A DNA stretch of 64,000 bases from Cladopsammia gracilis. Its lineage: Eukaryota; Cnidaria; Anthozoa; Scleractinia; Dendrophylliidae. The first letter of the stretch is position 1. Each line of letters starts with the position of its first letter. The translations under genes were made by a program, and so were the position numbers. The notes beneath the pieces were generated by a model. It was not told where the DNA came from. It was given only the letters and a program-made list of their open reading frames with translations, and did no database searches. This document shows positions 21,401-33,474 of this stretch, piece by piece. The stretch is from NCBI GenBank assembly GCA_022457155.1, contig JAJGOT010000598.1, positions 415,143 through 479,142 of the forward strand, written 5' to 3'.

Positions 21401-22371
21401 TGCACGATCAGTCAAAGCGAAAGGCACTGGGTTTTACAAGGTTGAAAGTAGAGCATAATGGCAGCAAGCATGAATTAAATTTTATTGTTGTTGACCAAAA
21501 CGTTACACCTCTGTTGGGTTTGAAGTCGTCCCAAGGTTTGGGTCTCGTGAAAATTATGGTCTCTGATGTTTACACACCGGTCAATCATGTAGCTGCACCC
21601 CTTCAGCAAGACGTATCTGAGAATGTCATAAAGGATCCTGTGCTTAGTCCGTTTTCTGGTGTGTTTCAAGGTATTGGATATTTAACTGAAGAGGACTGTA
21701 TTCAGCTGGACAAGGATGCGCAACCTGTAGTACACCCACCACGTAAAGTGCCTGTGCCAAAGAAGGAGGCAATGAAGATTGAACTAGAAAAGATGGTTAT
21801 GTCTGATCCACTGTCCCGTGCCTACCTGGTTGAAGTCCCCAACCAGACCGAGTATTGTAACGAGCTTGAGGAAATGGTACTAGTGGAGGATCTCCCCATC
21901 TCTGAAGCTCGACTGAAGGATTTCAAAGAAGGCACCGCCTCCGATAGCGACCTTCAGATCCTTATGACTGCGGTCCTGAAAGGCTGGCCTGGTACACAAA
22001 CTGAAGTTCCAGCAGAGGTCAAGTCGTATTTCCCCTTTCGAGAAGAAATTACAGCCCAAAATGGTTTGCTGTTCAAGGGTGAGCGTCTCATTGTACCTGC
22101 AAAGCTTAGAAAGCAGATGATGGAACAGGTTCATTCGTCCCATCTTGGCATTGAGGGATGTCTTCGCCGAGCTAGAGAAGTTTTCTACTGGCCCCGTATG
22201 AATGCTGAATTGAAAGATTTCATTCTCAAGTGTGATATTTGCAAATCACACAAGACAGAGCAGCCTCGAGAGCCATTAATGCCTTATGAAATTCCATCAA
22301 GGCCTTGGCAAAAAGTTGGCACAGATCTGTTCCAGTTCGATGGACGCCAGCAAGTTGAAAATGCAGTTTAG
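21400..22371 (+). pseudogene. Retrotransposon pol: protease end, RT deleted, integrase start
   Basis: The frame carries the end of protease and pre-RT linker (TPLLGLKSSQGLGL, SPFSGVFQGIGYL, PPRKVPVPKKEAMKIELEKM). It then jumps directly to SDPLSRAYL, which belongs at the end of RNase H. The whole reverse transcriptase and most of RNase H, more than 1 kb, are therefore deleted. The integrase zinc-binding module is intact (HSSHLGIEGC ... CDICKSH). The core domain begins with WQKVGTDLF, carrying the first catalytic Asp, and then breaks at a stop at 22371. Confidence 0.85.
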
Positions 22372-22663
22372 TCGTCATGGAATAACGGAGATAGTCATTT
22401 CTGACAATGGTCCCCAGTATGCGTCCACCGAGTTTGCAAAGTTTGCAAGGGACTGGCACTTTCAACATATTACCTCAACTCCACGCAATGCCCAGAGCAA
22501 TGGAAAGGTTGAGAGTGCAGTAAAAATCTGTGAAAACATTATGGAGAATGCAGCAGGTGGAAAGTTTGATCCATACCTTGCTCTTCTAGACTATCGAAAC
22601 ACACCAACGGAAATTGGCTCCTCCCCAGCACGAAGGCTGTTTAGCAGAAGAACACGCAACTAG
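22355..22663 (+). pseudogene. Retrotransposon integrase core, second part
   Basis: Resumes in another frame at KMQFSRHGITEIVISDNGPQ with the second catalytic Asp (SDNGPQ) and the Glu in SNGKVESAV, then DYRNTPTEIGSSPARRL. About 30 residues between the first and second catalytic Asp are missing compared with related integrases, so the enzyme cannot be functional. Confidence 0.82.
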
Positions 22664-22852
22664 CTATCACTGACAAAGAAACTGCTAGAGCCTGAAACAC
22701 CCCCGACACAGGATGTGCAACAGAAGCTGATTAACTCTAGACGAAAACAGGCTTTCTACTACAACTTGGAGGTATGTCCAGAAATGCACGCTAATGAGAT
22801 TCATGCTCTTATGATAGACATCATGAAGTGTCCCCTAGACCTAATTCTCACC

Positions 22853-23025
22853 TAGACTACGAGCAGTCTCTCTTTCCCAGCGTTAGTGCGTCGGGCGAGA
22901 AACGAAAAAACATTAGCGAACGAATAATGGCCGCGCGAAACTGGGGGCCATTATCCGTTCGCTAATGTTTTTTCGTTTCTCGCTCGACGGACTAACGCTG
23001 GGAAAGAGAGACTGCTCGTAGTCTA
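22853..23025. mobile_element. 173-bp MITE with 9-bp target duplication
   Basis: Long inverted repeats begin TAGACTACGAGCAGTCTCTC and cover nearly the whole element. ATTCTCACC is duplicated at 22844-22852 and 23026-23034. It is inserted in the pol C-terminal region of the LTR element, so it is younger than that element. A 9-bp duplication with long inverted repeats fits a Mutator-like MITE; the class is inference. Confidence 0.85.
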
Positions 23026-23087
23026 ATTCTCACCTAAACACAAGCAATTCTGTCAAACATGAAGTCATATGGAAATTACAAATAATT

Positions 23088-23460
23088 GTGTGTAATATGA
23101 AGTGCCCAAGATCCGAGTTACGTGCATTTCTGGACATAAGTGACAACTTGAAAGGTAAAGCATTAGCTGAGTTACAACCTGGACAAACAGTCAAAATGAA
23201 GAATCCAAACGAGTCCACTTCGACTGAAGCTGTTTGCAAGAAAATGATGGGTCCTCGTTCCTATGTGGTTGTCTCTGGTAATCGCACCTATCGTCGAAAT
23301 CGTAGACAGCTGATATCAGTTCCGCCCACTGAATCCCTGCCGGCATGTCAGCAACAGAAAAGAGAGACAGACATTGGACAAGTGCCGACTCAGTTCAATT
23401 CTCAAGGATCTACCCCTGCTCCAGTCGTTAAGCCGGCAGCCGAACATTTCATAACTGACA
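23088..23460 (+). pseudogene. Retrotransposon integrase C-terminal region
   Basis: Encodes ELQPGQTVKMK and PRSYVVVSGNRTYRRNRRQL, the small beta-barrel and basic tail seen at the C-terminus of Ty3/Gypsy integrases of this type. The AT-rich run to the 3' LTR is non-coding. Confidence 0.7.
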
Positions 23461-24029
23461 ATCGATCTTTTATATTTATATACTTTTTCTATATTTATAT
23501 ATGTACATACATTTTATATTTTATTAATTATTAGATTATTATTGTAGTTATAGTGTAGTTAGGTGTCCCCAATTAGTGTACTTTGTATGCTAGCGATTTT
23601 GACACGTTAATAAAGTTCTTATCTTATTTCAAACTGCCATCCTACCCTACTGTTACAAGGAGTGGCCGTACGGTTAAGCCACCAGTCCGCTTTCAGGAAT
23701 AAAAACACACCTTAGGAACTGTTTTTAAGGAGACTGTTTATTAAATAAGGAACTGTTTTGTTTAAATGCCTTTAAGACAACATCTCGTTTTTACAAAAGG
23801 GAAGATGTTATGATATTAACTATTCTATTTCCGGTACACTTTGTTATTAGTATTTCATATTTCCGGTACACGTTTAGACACGTGACCTGGAAGACTTGTG
23901 TAACTTTGACCATGCGGTCGTCTTGAAGTGAGCATTAAAGTGTTGTTGTTTATCTCCATTACGTGATGGTAACAACGTCCTTCTGGACGGTATGATTTGG
24001 GCTTGATCTCTGGGCAGCTCGAAAGGATT

Positions 24030-24420
24030 ATATATTCCATTATCCAACTTCGACCCCAGGATCTCTCCGCTTTCAAAATGGCGGGCCTAAAAACCGCTGA
24101 ACAAGGCTGCCATAATACTCCAAGAATCGCGGAGTATATTGTCACGTTATATGCGATGAAATGGCGTTTTCGGGGGTTCTTCTCATGTATTGGCAGCCGT
24201 GTTTGTTTTCGGGGGGTTCTTCTCATCTATTGGCAGCCGTGTTTGTTTTCTGGCCTGAATCTAAAAACGTTTTTCGAACGAAACTGAAGTTATTTCATTA
24301 TGTTTTACGCGGCAAAATGCTCCTGGATTTTTGGAGAATTTTAGCAGCTTTGTCCAGGAGTTTCAAAACCAGGCCCGCCATTTTGAAAGCGGCGAAGGGC
24401 CTGGGTACGAGGTTCTTGCT
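24030..24420. mobile_element. Inverted-repeat element with AAAATGGCGGGCCT motif, copy 1
   Basis: Left arm CAACTTCGACCCCAGGATCT then TTTCAAAATGGCGGGCC; right arm GGCCCGCCATTTTGAAAG then GGGCCTGGGTACGAGG. It contains a 30-bp tandem duplication around GGGGTTCTTCTCAT at 24165-24245. Related elements are at 39530-40115 and 52836-57301. Confidence 0.7.
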
Positions 24421-25084
24421 TTTCATTTTCCAGCGCCTCTTACAAATGTTGCAGTCATTTTTTTATTTCAGGTAATTTTTGTTTTTCCCTCGTTTCAAAT
24501 TCATTAGCATATATTACCATACGCAAAAACAATGGAAAAATAAAATTACCTGAGATCAAAAATTAACTACAACATAAACATCAACAATCTAAACAAATCA
24601 AACCTTGTTGGTTGGTAAATCAGAAAACGACGTTTACAGGTCTCGTCAACGGGCTTTAATTCCTCATTACACGCTTCTGTTGCAGTTACAAATAACGAGA
24701 TAAATGACTGAATGGATAGTTGCACGGCGTGACATGTGCTATTTTTTTAGGCTTAGGGCAAGGCGTCATGGTACGACAAACCATGATAAGCCTTATCTAA
24801 TGCTTTGCTCGCTCAGCAGCAATTACTACGGTATGTTCTTTAGCCGAATGGTCAATTTCTTTACTTAAAATGATCGTTAATTAATGCTGACAACTATAGT
24901 TTTAATGGTAAAGGCCGTTCTACAAGTATTTGATAAGAGGTCAATCTATAGACCCTTTTCATAAATGACAGCCGATTAATTATTCTTTTATATTCGTGCT
25001 AATCAGCCTGATTAGCCTCGTGAGCACGTGTAAACTTCAAAATAATTTTTACTCTAAAATGAGGCTAGCAGGGCTAATCAACAT

Positions 25085-25790
25085 TTTTTTAATTTATTTT
25101 TTATTTTTTTTATTACTTTATTCATAACACGAACAACAAACACTTACAATAGTAAGAGTTACAAGATAAATAAAATACTGAAAGATAATTTAACTAAATA
25201 ATAAGTTATTGCAATAAAATTATAATAAAGTAATAATAGTAATGATAATAATAACAATAATAAAAGTAATAGTAGTCGAGCAGTCGAGAAAAAAAGGAAG
25301 CAAAGAATAAGTTGCGCAGGAGATTGAAACATCTTCACACCCTTTAGTTTTTCTGTATATGATTTTCAATGTATATCTTTTGTTCCATCATTGAGATAAA
25401 ATGGTCGAAGTTACATTGCTCTGAGTGCATTTTCTGGTTGTATAAGTAATATTTTCCAAATAATAAGCAGAAATTTAATTTTAGCACAGTAGCGTGATCA
25501 TTTTCATCATCATTAGTTACTATCCCAAAACGTTTTTCTAAAGGTGTTAGAGAAAAGGTGGAGTGGTATTTCTTGTTAAACCAGTGAATAATTCTATCAA
25601 AGAACGTTTGAGACAAATAGCATTCCACAAAAGTATGGGTGATCGATTCAAGTCCTCCACAATAAAAGCAATTGTTTACGTCTTCTAGACGGCTTATAAA
25701 CATACATATAAATGAATAATAAATTGGCAGCCCTTTATGAAAAAGGTCTATGATCATTGCTAGCAGATCACTACCGCTTTGAAAATTCAT
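25085..25790 (-). pseudogene. 5'-truncated LINE, C-terminal end of ORF2
   Basis: A minus-strand frame (25790-25344) carries a CXXC...H...C zinc-finger-like segment (CFYCGGLESITHTFVEC) and FLLFGKYYLYNQK, typical of the region after reverse transcriptase in non-LTR retrotransposons. It is followed on the minus strand by an AT-rich 3' UTR and ends in an A-rich tail, seen as T-runs at 25085-25120. No reverse transcriptase catalytic region is present. Gene B intron 2 retains a fragment of the same insertion near 41060-41110. Confidence 0.65.
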
Positions 25791-25957
25791 TTTTACATTT
25801 CACAATTGTCTCCCCAATCGCAATTATTAGCATTTACTTTCGTGAGATATTTGTTTGTGTAAATGAACAACTGGTTTGTTCTGTTAATACAAATAAATTA
25901 GAGCTACGCCCATAAAACAAGATTTTGGTGCCTTTTGTTAAGGCGCAGTTCATTTCA

Positions 25958-26374
<417 letters not shown>

Positions 26375-26589
26375 CTAAAAATATAACGGATGTCTTCACA
26401 CAAGAGTACTGGAGCCGCCTTTACACAACCAACTAACTTTGGCAAAATCTTGTTAGTAAACTCAAGTTGGCGTGTGTGGATATGACATGCATCAACAGTT
26501 GTTAAACTTGCATGTTGCCAAACTGTTTGGGACTAATGAATGGGGTTAGTTTCTAGAGAAACTGTGGTGCTGCGTCGGTGTGGGTGAAG

Positions 26590-28372
26590 CACAAGAATTT
26601 GGTTTTATCGACTGAGTCGATAAGGTAAATTAGCCACCGTAAAAAGATTCGAGAAAGCTGACGTTTCGAGCGCTAGCCCTTCGTCGGAGCGAATCAAGGG
26701 ATTGTGGGTAGTGTGCGGTTTTATATAGTAGGTGGAGCTCCGCCATTGGTGGAAATTTGGTGACGTGAAAAACAAATGTAAATTAGTTGAATGAAAAGCG
26801 TTCATTAATTCCGTGGGGTTTGAGAGTGCCGATTCGAAAGACGATTTTTTGTTCTAAGTTTTTACGGTTTTCTGTTTTGCCCTGGTGTAGGGAAACGCCA
26901 CAGATTGTCATGTGTTGTTTAGAATGGTTAGCAAGATTGAAATGACGCGCGACTGGTTTGGATGCGTCTTTGTCATGTTTTTCAACGTCTCAGAGATGTT
27001 CTCGAAAACGGTCGCCCAGTCTCCTCCCTGTTTCGCCAATGTATATCTTTTTGCAAAAAGTACATGTTATGCAGTAGATAACATTTACGGAGGTGCATGT
27101 GAAACGATCAGTGATTTTAATAGATCGTTTAGGTCCCGTTATTTTGTCCGCGTTGTGAATGAAAGGACAAGTGTTGCATCGTGTGCGTGCGCATTTAAAA
27201 GTTCCCGGTTCATCGTCAGATTTCAGTGTACTCATAACTAGAAAGTTGCCTATGTTTTTGTCACGTTTGAATGAAATTAGTGGGGGTTGTGAAAAAAATT
27301 CTGCCAGTTTCGGGGTCGTTTTGGAGCAATTTGAAATTTTTTAAAATGATGCTTTTGACTGTGTGATTGTGTGGGTGGAAAGTGAGGGTGAATGGAATTC
27401 TCTCGTTCTCTTCCTTCTGTGATGTTTGTAGTGCTGATTGTCTGTCGATCTGTTGTGCACGTTGTTGGCCCGTATTAACAACAGAGTCAGGGTACCCACG
27501 TTTCTTGAAAAACTGGCACATTTCTTCCGATTTGTTGGAAAAATCGGAGTCATCACTACAAAGACGTCGAAGTCTGAGAAATTGAGAACACGGAATGGCG
27601 TTTTTAACGTGTGATGGATGTGAGGATGAATGTAATAGATAACTGTGGGAATCTGTAGATTTGTAGTGCACACTTGTGGATAAACTGTTGCCGTTGATCG
27701 AAATATTGATGTCAAGAAAAGCGACAGAGGTTTCAGAAATTTCCCAGGTGTATTTTAGAGCCGGATGAAAAGTATTGACAGAAGTTATGAATTGATTAAG
27801 TTCTTCTTTACTGGAAGAGGTAGCGCCAATTAATGCAGTCATCGATGTAGCGGCCGTAGAGTTCGGGTTTGGTTCCTTGGTACTGATAGACAAATTTCTT
27901 TTCGACGTAGCCTACAAAAAGGTTAGCATAGCTTGGTCCCATTTTGGTGCCCATGCGACTCCATTTACTTGTTTGTAGTAGTTTTGGGAAAATGAAAAAC
28001 AGTTAAGTGTCAAAACTAATTCGGCTAAGCGGAGCAGTGCTTCTGAGCTTGGGTTTTGAATGGTGCGCTGGTCGAAAGAATATTTTAGTGCTAAAAGTCC
28101 TTCGTCATTGGGGATGACGGTATATAAAGAGGTAATGTCCATAGTGAAAATTAACTTGTTTTCGCTGGGAAAACTGAAATCACGGAAAATTTCGAGTGCG
28201 TGATTGGTGTCTTTAATGTACGAGGGTAGTGATTTGACAATGGGGGCCATGATTTTGTCTAAATAGCTAGAAATTAGTTCAGTAGGACAGCTACAAGCAG
28301 AAACAATTGGTCGGCCCGGATTGTTTGGTTTATGGATTTTCGGCTTGAAATAGACGCGCGAGGTTCTAAGAA
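26590..28372 (-). mobile_element. Penelope-like element, inverted left half of a head-to-head pair
   Basis: Minus-strand copy of a Penelope-like retroelement with a reverse transcriptase that keeps the catalytic RYIDD motif, a GIY-YIG endonuclease (IYIGETGRRLGDRF) and a terminal repeat ending ATCGACTGAGTCGATAAAACC. The reading frame is broken by indels, including a 4-bp insertion directly after the IDDCI codons and a frameshift in the GTKMGPSYANL motif. It is truncated at the N-terminal side of the RT, where it meets the opposite copy. Confidence 0.88.
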
Positions 28373-30575
28373 AAAAATTATGACACCTCGGAAAAAGATG
28401 TTTTTGAATCACTGATCATTCGCAAATCTAAATGGACACCCCCCAGAGGGCCAGTTTTCTTCTTTAGATATTTTTGTCAAAAAATGTCGTCATGATGTCC
28501 AAAAACTTAAATTCAACCGCCACACCAAAATTTCCAACCTTTCAACAGGAGAGTGGACAGCGCTTAAAAGTCTCAGCAAACGACACGACATTTTTATCAA
28601 AGCGGCCGACAAAGGCGGCGCGGTAGTTGTTTGGCGGACCGACCTTTACCGACAAGAGGCTTTTCGGCAACTTTCTGACACCGCTTTCTATGCCAAAGTT
28701 GATAAAGATCTCACTCCTACCAACCAAAAAATTGTCAAAGAAACTATCCAAGACTTTATTACTAAACAACAATTACCAGTTACCGCCAATAATCTCATCA
28801 TCACTAACTCCTAGAACCTCGCGCGTCTATTTCAAGCCGAAAATCCATAAACCAAACAATCCGGGCCGACCAATTGTTTCCGCTTGTAGCTGTCCTACTG
28901 AACTAATTTCTAGCTATTTAGACAAAATCATGGCCCCCATTGTCAAATCACTACCCTCGTACATTAAAGACACCAATCACGCACTCGAAATTTTCCGTGA
29001 TTTCAGTTTTCCCAGCGAAAACAAATTAATTTTCACTATGGACATTACCTCTTTATATACCGTCATCCCCAATGACGAAGGACTTTTAGCACAAAAATAT
29101 TTTTTCGACAAGCGCTCCATTCAAAACCCAAGCTTAGAAGCACTGCTCCGCTTAGCCGAATTAGTTTTGACACTTAACTGTTTTTCATTTTCCCAAAACT
29201 ACTACAAACAATTAAATGGAGTCGCCATGGGCACCAAAATGGGACCAAGCTATGCTAACCTTTTTGTAGGCTACGTCGAAAAGAAATTTTTCGATCAGTA
29301 CCAAGGAACCAAACCCGAACTCTACGGCCGCAACATCGATGACTGCATTGGCGCTACCTCTTCCAGTAAAGAAGAACTTAATCAATTCATAACTTCTGTC
29401 AATACTTTTCATCCGGCTCTAAAATACACCTGGGAAATTTCTGAAACCTCTGTCGCTTTTCTTGACATCAATATTTCGATCAACGGCAACAGTTTATCCA
29501 CAAGTGTGCACTACAAACCTACAGATTCCCACAGTTATCTATTACATTCATCCTCACATCCATCACACGTTAAAAACGCCATTCCGTATTCTCAATTTCT
29601 CAGACTTCGACGTCTTTGTAGTGATGACTCCGATTTTTCCAACAAATCGGAAGAAATGTGCCAGTTTTTCAAGAAAAATGACGTGGGTACCCTGACTCTG
29701 TTGTTAATACGGGCCAACAACGTGCACAACATATCGACAGACAATCAGCACTACAAACATCACAGAAGGAAGAGAACGAGAGAATTCCATTCACCCTCAC
29801 AGTCAAAAGCATCATTTTAAAAAATTTCAAATTGCTCCAAAACGACCCCGAAACTGGCAGAATTTTTTCACAACCCCCACTAATTTCATTCAAACGTGAC
29901 AAAACATAGGCAACTTTCTAGTTATGAGTACACTGAAATCTGACGATGAACCGGGAACTTTTAAATGCGCACGCACACGATGCAACACTTGTCCTTTCAT
30001 TCACAACGCGGACAAAATAACGGGACCTAAACGATCTATTAAAATCACTAATCGTTTCACATGCACCTCCGTAAATGTTATCTACTGCATAACATGTACT
30101 TTTTGCAAAAAGATATACATTGGCGAAACAGCGAGGAGACTGGGCGACCGTTTTCGAGAACATCTCCGAGACGATGAAAAAATGACAAAGACGCATCCAA
30201 ACCAGTCGCGCGTCATTTCAATCTTGCTAACCATTCTAAACAACACATGACAATCTGTGGCGTTTCCCTACACCAGGGCAACACAGAAAGCCGTAAAAAC
30301 TTAGAACAAAAAATCATCTTTCGAATCGGCACTCTCAAACCCCACGGAATTAACGAACGCTTTTCATTCAACTAATTTACATTTGTTTTTCACGTCACCA
30401 AATTTCCACCAATGGCGGAGCTCCACCTACTATATAAAACCACACACTACCCACAATCCCTTGATTCGCTCCGACGAAGGGCTAGCGCTCGAAACGTCAG
30501 CTTTCTCGAATCTTTTTACGGTGGCTAATTTACCTTATCGACTCAGTCGATAAAACCAAAGTCTTGTGTTTGGGA
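28373..30575 (+). mobile_element. Penelope-like element, right half of the head-to-head pair
   Basis: Plus-strand partner of 26590-28372. It extends further upstream of RT (KSKWTPPRG and AADKGGAVVV region). The RT frame from 28627 to 29690 is long but carries a stop near 28812. The catalytic site reads RNIDD instead of RYIDD, so the Tyr is lost. A frameshift follows CQFFKK. The GIY-YIG domain (IYIGETARRLGDRF) is at 29924-30250. Both halves together form a palindrome of about 4 kb in gene A intron 1. Confidence 0.88.
30471..30498 (+). ncRNA. Degenerate hammerhead-like motif in a PLE end
   Basis: CCGACGA, a stem II candidate AGGGCTAGCGCTC, GAAAC and GTC follow the hammerhead order. The core U is replaced by C (CCGA instead of CUGA). 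The same motif occurs on the minus strand at 26660-26687. Confidence 0.3.
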
Positions 30576-32337
30576 CTAACACGAGTTGTTCCTATTCTCG
30601 CTAATTTTCCTCAACGTTAATTTTGGGTTGGTAAACTCACATTTGACTTGTGAACGTTTGTCAAACAAACATTGTTCACTTTCAACCAATCAAAACGTTC
30701 GCAGTCTTCACGAGAAGACCCTGTTTAGATCTCATCACATGTAATGACTAGGTGCGATCTCCTTAATGCTATGGATTAGCGGAAAGACTTGCAAGAGTTA
30801 GTCAAAAGCATTCGAGCGCGCTCGAATAGGTGACGCATGGCATAGCTAATAGTGGGGCTTTGTAAGTTCCTGAGCCGAAGTATTACTAGCTATGTCATGC
30901 TGATGAGGCCTAACAAGGCCAAAACAACTGTCTGCGGTTCCTAATACTTTAGCCTCCGCAGCAGGCGTAGGGGAGAAGGGAACTGGGGGGAGAGGGAAAG
31001 GATGCCTGCAATAAAGACCCCCATTTCTTCATTTCTGCGGACGCTGGCGGCCGCAAAATTCTGATTGGCTATTTCGCGCTGGGCGGTAAAAATAGTAAAT
31101 TTCCTCGTGAAGTCATCCATGTGTAAAAGCGCGTGTCAGTTTCTGATTGGTGAACGTATTGACAGTTGACGTGATTCGATTACAAGGAAATCGGTGGGCG
31201 TAATGCGAATAGCCCGGTTCTTTAGACGTTCCTTCCCTTCTCCCGCCTCCTTTTTCGCACCCCCTCCCCCCTCCCCGTTTACACCTGCCACGCAGGTTAC
31301 TAATCCTTAGGCTCACTATTTATTATTGTAGATTTAGGGGTAATGCCCGCTACCATGGCGGCCAACGGTGTCCTATTCAATGGTCATAATTACCAATGAA
31401 AGCACTTTTGTGCGGTATTCTGACTTTGTCACTTTTTAGCCATATCCCACAAGCCTAGCAACGACAGAATGACAAGAAGATAAATTCGTTCTTGACTTAG
31501 TTTTCTTTGGTTGTAATAATTAACAACAGCGAAAGTTTGGTTGAAATCTAAACAGCTGCGAAAACATTCATTTTCAATGATTTTTGGTTTATTGCTTATA
31601 AATTGTTTCCCAGCACCCGCCACCAAAAGTCTATTGACTAACTGCAGGTGACAGGTAACACATTGTTTTCTTCTTCCCTTGAATCAACTGAACTTCGTTG
31701 TGCTTGTTATTTCCACTCGATTCCTTCAGCTTTTCTCGTTCTCTCGTACATCCATTGCGTTACCATGTTTTTCATTAAAATGAACTAGGAAAGGGTTTCG
31801 CATTTCTCGTCAATCGGTTAGCACAACAGTATGACATGAAGATAAATTTGTTAATATCGGGTCTTCGTTGGTTATAAAGAGAATGTTAACCCCCAAGGTG
31901 GGAAACATTTAGTAACGAAAACCCCTGGAGCAAAGTATATTAACTGGTTTGCCAATTAAAATGAAACAACTTGCCAGTTAAACTGTAATCTTCGCGAGCA
32001 CTTAATTTTTAAAAGAAGAGTAGACTATCTATACTTAATTTTAACAATGTCCATTTAAAGTTGCGGTAATACGAAAATTTTTAATATATTTGTTGTTTAA
32101 TAAATTTGTTGTTTCCTTCCCATTTCCATTTCCTTCCCATTCACTTGGAAGACAAGATACTTATAGAGGGGCAAATATCAAACTTAAGATTATTCCTCTT
32201 GTGTCAAGCAATCTAATAGACTCTAGTAATAAAGCAATTGTTAATGAGCCGACAGCATTATTTCTATTCCAATATAACTATGTCTGTTTGGCAGTAAAAA
32301 ATAAAATTCTCACTTGCGTGCATTATAATTATCATAC

Positions 32338-32700
32338 CTTTTGGCTGTATTCTCGTCGAAGGTTGTAATAACGTGAGCCTGGAGAATGTTTGACAGAGCT
32401 CTGGTTGGTAAAATGGCTGCCTTCATTCAACTCGCAAACTTTTCCTTCGTTATTTTCCTTGTAGTTGAACGACAAACACCGACAGTCATCTATACACGAG
32501 CTGTGGCACATGATTGGGTTTATCGTGGCAGACTGGTGTAAAACATGGCCAACAAGCTCTGAGTTCTCCACGGCATCTCCATAGATATCGAGGGGATAGT
32601 TTTGACACTTTCCTTTGCTACAGTGTCCTTTAGCTTCAACAAGTTTAAACAGAACACCAAAATTGAGGACAAAAATGATGAAAAATCTCGCTACCATCAT
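32338..32700 (-). CDS. PAN-EGF secreted matrix-like protein, gene A, exon 1
   Basis: ATG at 32700-32698 (a second ATG follows immediately); donor GTATGA after 32338, phase 0. It encodes 121 residues: a hydrophobic signal peptide (RFFIIFVLNFGVLFKLVEA, cleavage likely before KG), then a PAN/apple-like domain with CHSSCIDDCRCLSFNY and KVCELNEGSHF. PAN domains bind protein or carbohydrate ligands. Exons 1-3 of gene A join to 390 residues without a stop. The protein should be secreted; a role in extracellular or skeletal matrix, adhesion or recognition is inferred. A TATA box lies about 90 bp upstream. Confidence 0.88.
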
Positions 32701-32787
32701 CTCTCAAGATGACGTTTCTACGGTGTTTTTCGTCAAGTTTAGCTAGAGTTGTATTACATGTCTGAGTTTTCTGCAAGGACACTAAAA

Positions 32788-32794
32788 CTTTATA
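32788..32794 (-). promoter_or_regulatory. TATA box of gene A
   Basis: TATAAAG on the minus strand, about 90 bases upstream of the ATG, inside a segment conserved with gene B (AGCTGTATAAAG). Confidence 0.6.
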
Positions 32795-33116
32795 CAGCTT
32801 CCCTCACACTTGGGCCCTATGTCGGTTAATAAAAAATTTAGAGTCTACTTTTATTTTTTTAAATATTTAGAATGGGCAGGTTCCAGACGTAACTCATCAC
32901 CTGGCCATAACAGTATTACAAATTAAACATTACATTCATATTACTAACAGCAAAGATTAAAACTCGAAATCATGTAAACTCTACATTCAAACTTTTAAAT
33001 TTTCATCTCAATTATTGTCAAACTTCATTTGATAAAAATCAGTAGATGCTGCAATCTGATTGGCTATGTTACTCGTTTTCTATTAACCTAACAGGTGATG
33101 GTTTTCCATGGTTCTC

Positions 33117-33226
33117 TAAAAAAAAATAATGCACACTTGAGGTCTATAAAAACTGCTATTGAATGGGCGACCAGTAGGCGTGTGTATTTAGCAGTTATAT
33201 AGACCTCCAGCATGCATTATTTTCAT
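33117..33226. mobile_element. Upstream MITE conserved in the array (gene A)
   Basis: Inverted ends AATAATGCACACTTGAGGTC and complement, with an inner ATAAAAACTGCTAT pair. The same element is at 46141-46246 and 60228-60340, at the same distance upstream of genes B and C, so it predates the duplications. Confidence 0.75.
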
Positions 33227-33350
33227 AAACCATCTTTTTGGCTCAGAATGAAGCAAATTAAACGTCGTATCTATGAGCAGAAACTTGACAGCAATGGCGG
33301 TCTCGAAAGCATAACTAATAAGTTTCTCCAGACATGTACACATAACGAAC

Positions 33351-33474
33351 TTAGGCCCAGTTCAAACGTCGAACTTCACATGTGCCGAACCTAATGCAGA
33401 TGAGCAAAATCGATTGTTCTTGCTAATTTGTATTAGGTTCGGCACATGTGAAATTCGACGTTTGAACTGGGCCT
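33351..33474. mobile_element. Near-perfect palindromic MITE (PIF/Harbinger-like)
   Basis: Arms TTAGGCCCAGTTCAAACGTC and complement enclose a short centre. The matching places upstream of gene B (near 46363) and gene C (near 60464) read GAACTAAC with no insert, so it inserted after the array duplicated. A 3-bp TAA-type target duplication is likely. Confidence 0.8.

Larger units (their letters stand above)
19912..23974 (+). mobile_element. Internally deleted Ty3/Gypsy LTR retrotransposon
   Basis: Direct LTRs of about 170 bp (19912-20081 and 23806-23974) begin TGTTATGATATT and end in CA. They differ at a handful of positions, so the insertion is fairly young. A polypurine tract AAAAGGGAAGA abuts the 3' LTR. 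The element is flanked by the 5-bp target duplication ACGTC (19907-19911 and 23975-23979). The interior keeps gag, protease, the H2C2 and part of the integrase core, and a C-terminal integrase region, but reverse transcriptase is missing. It is defective and inserted in gene A intron 2 in the opposite orientation to the gene. Confidence 0.92.
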
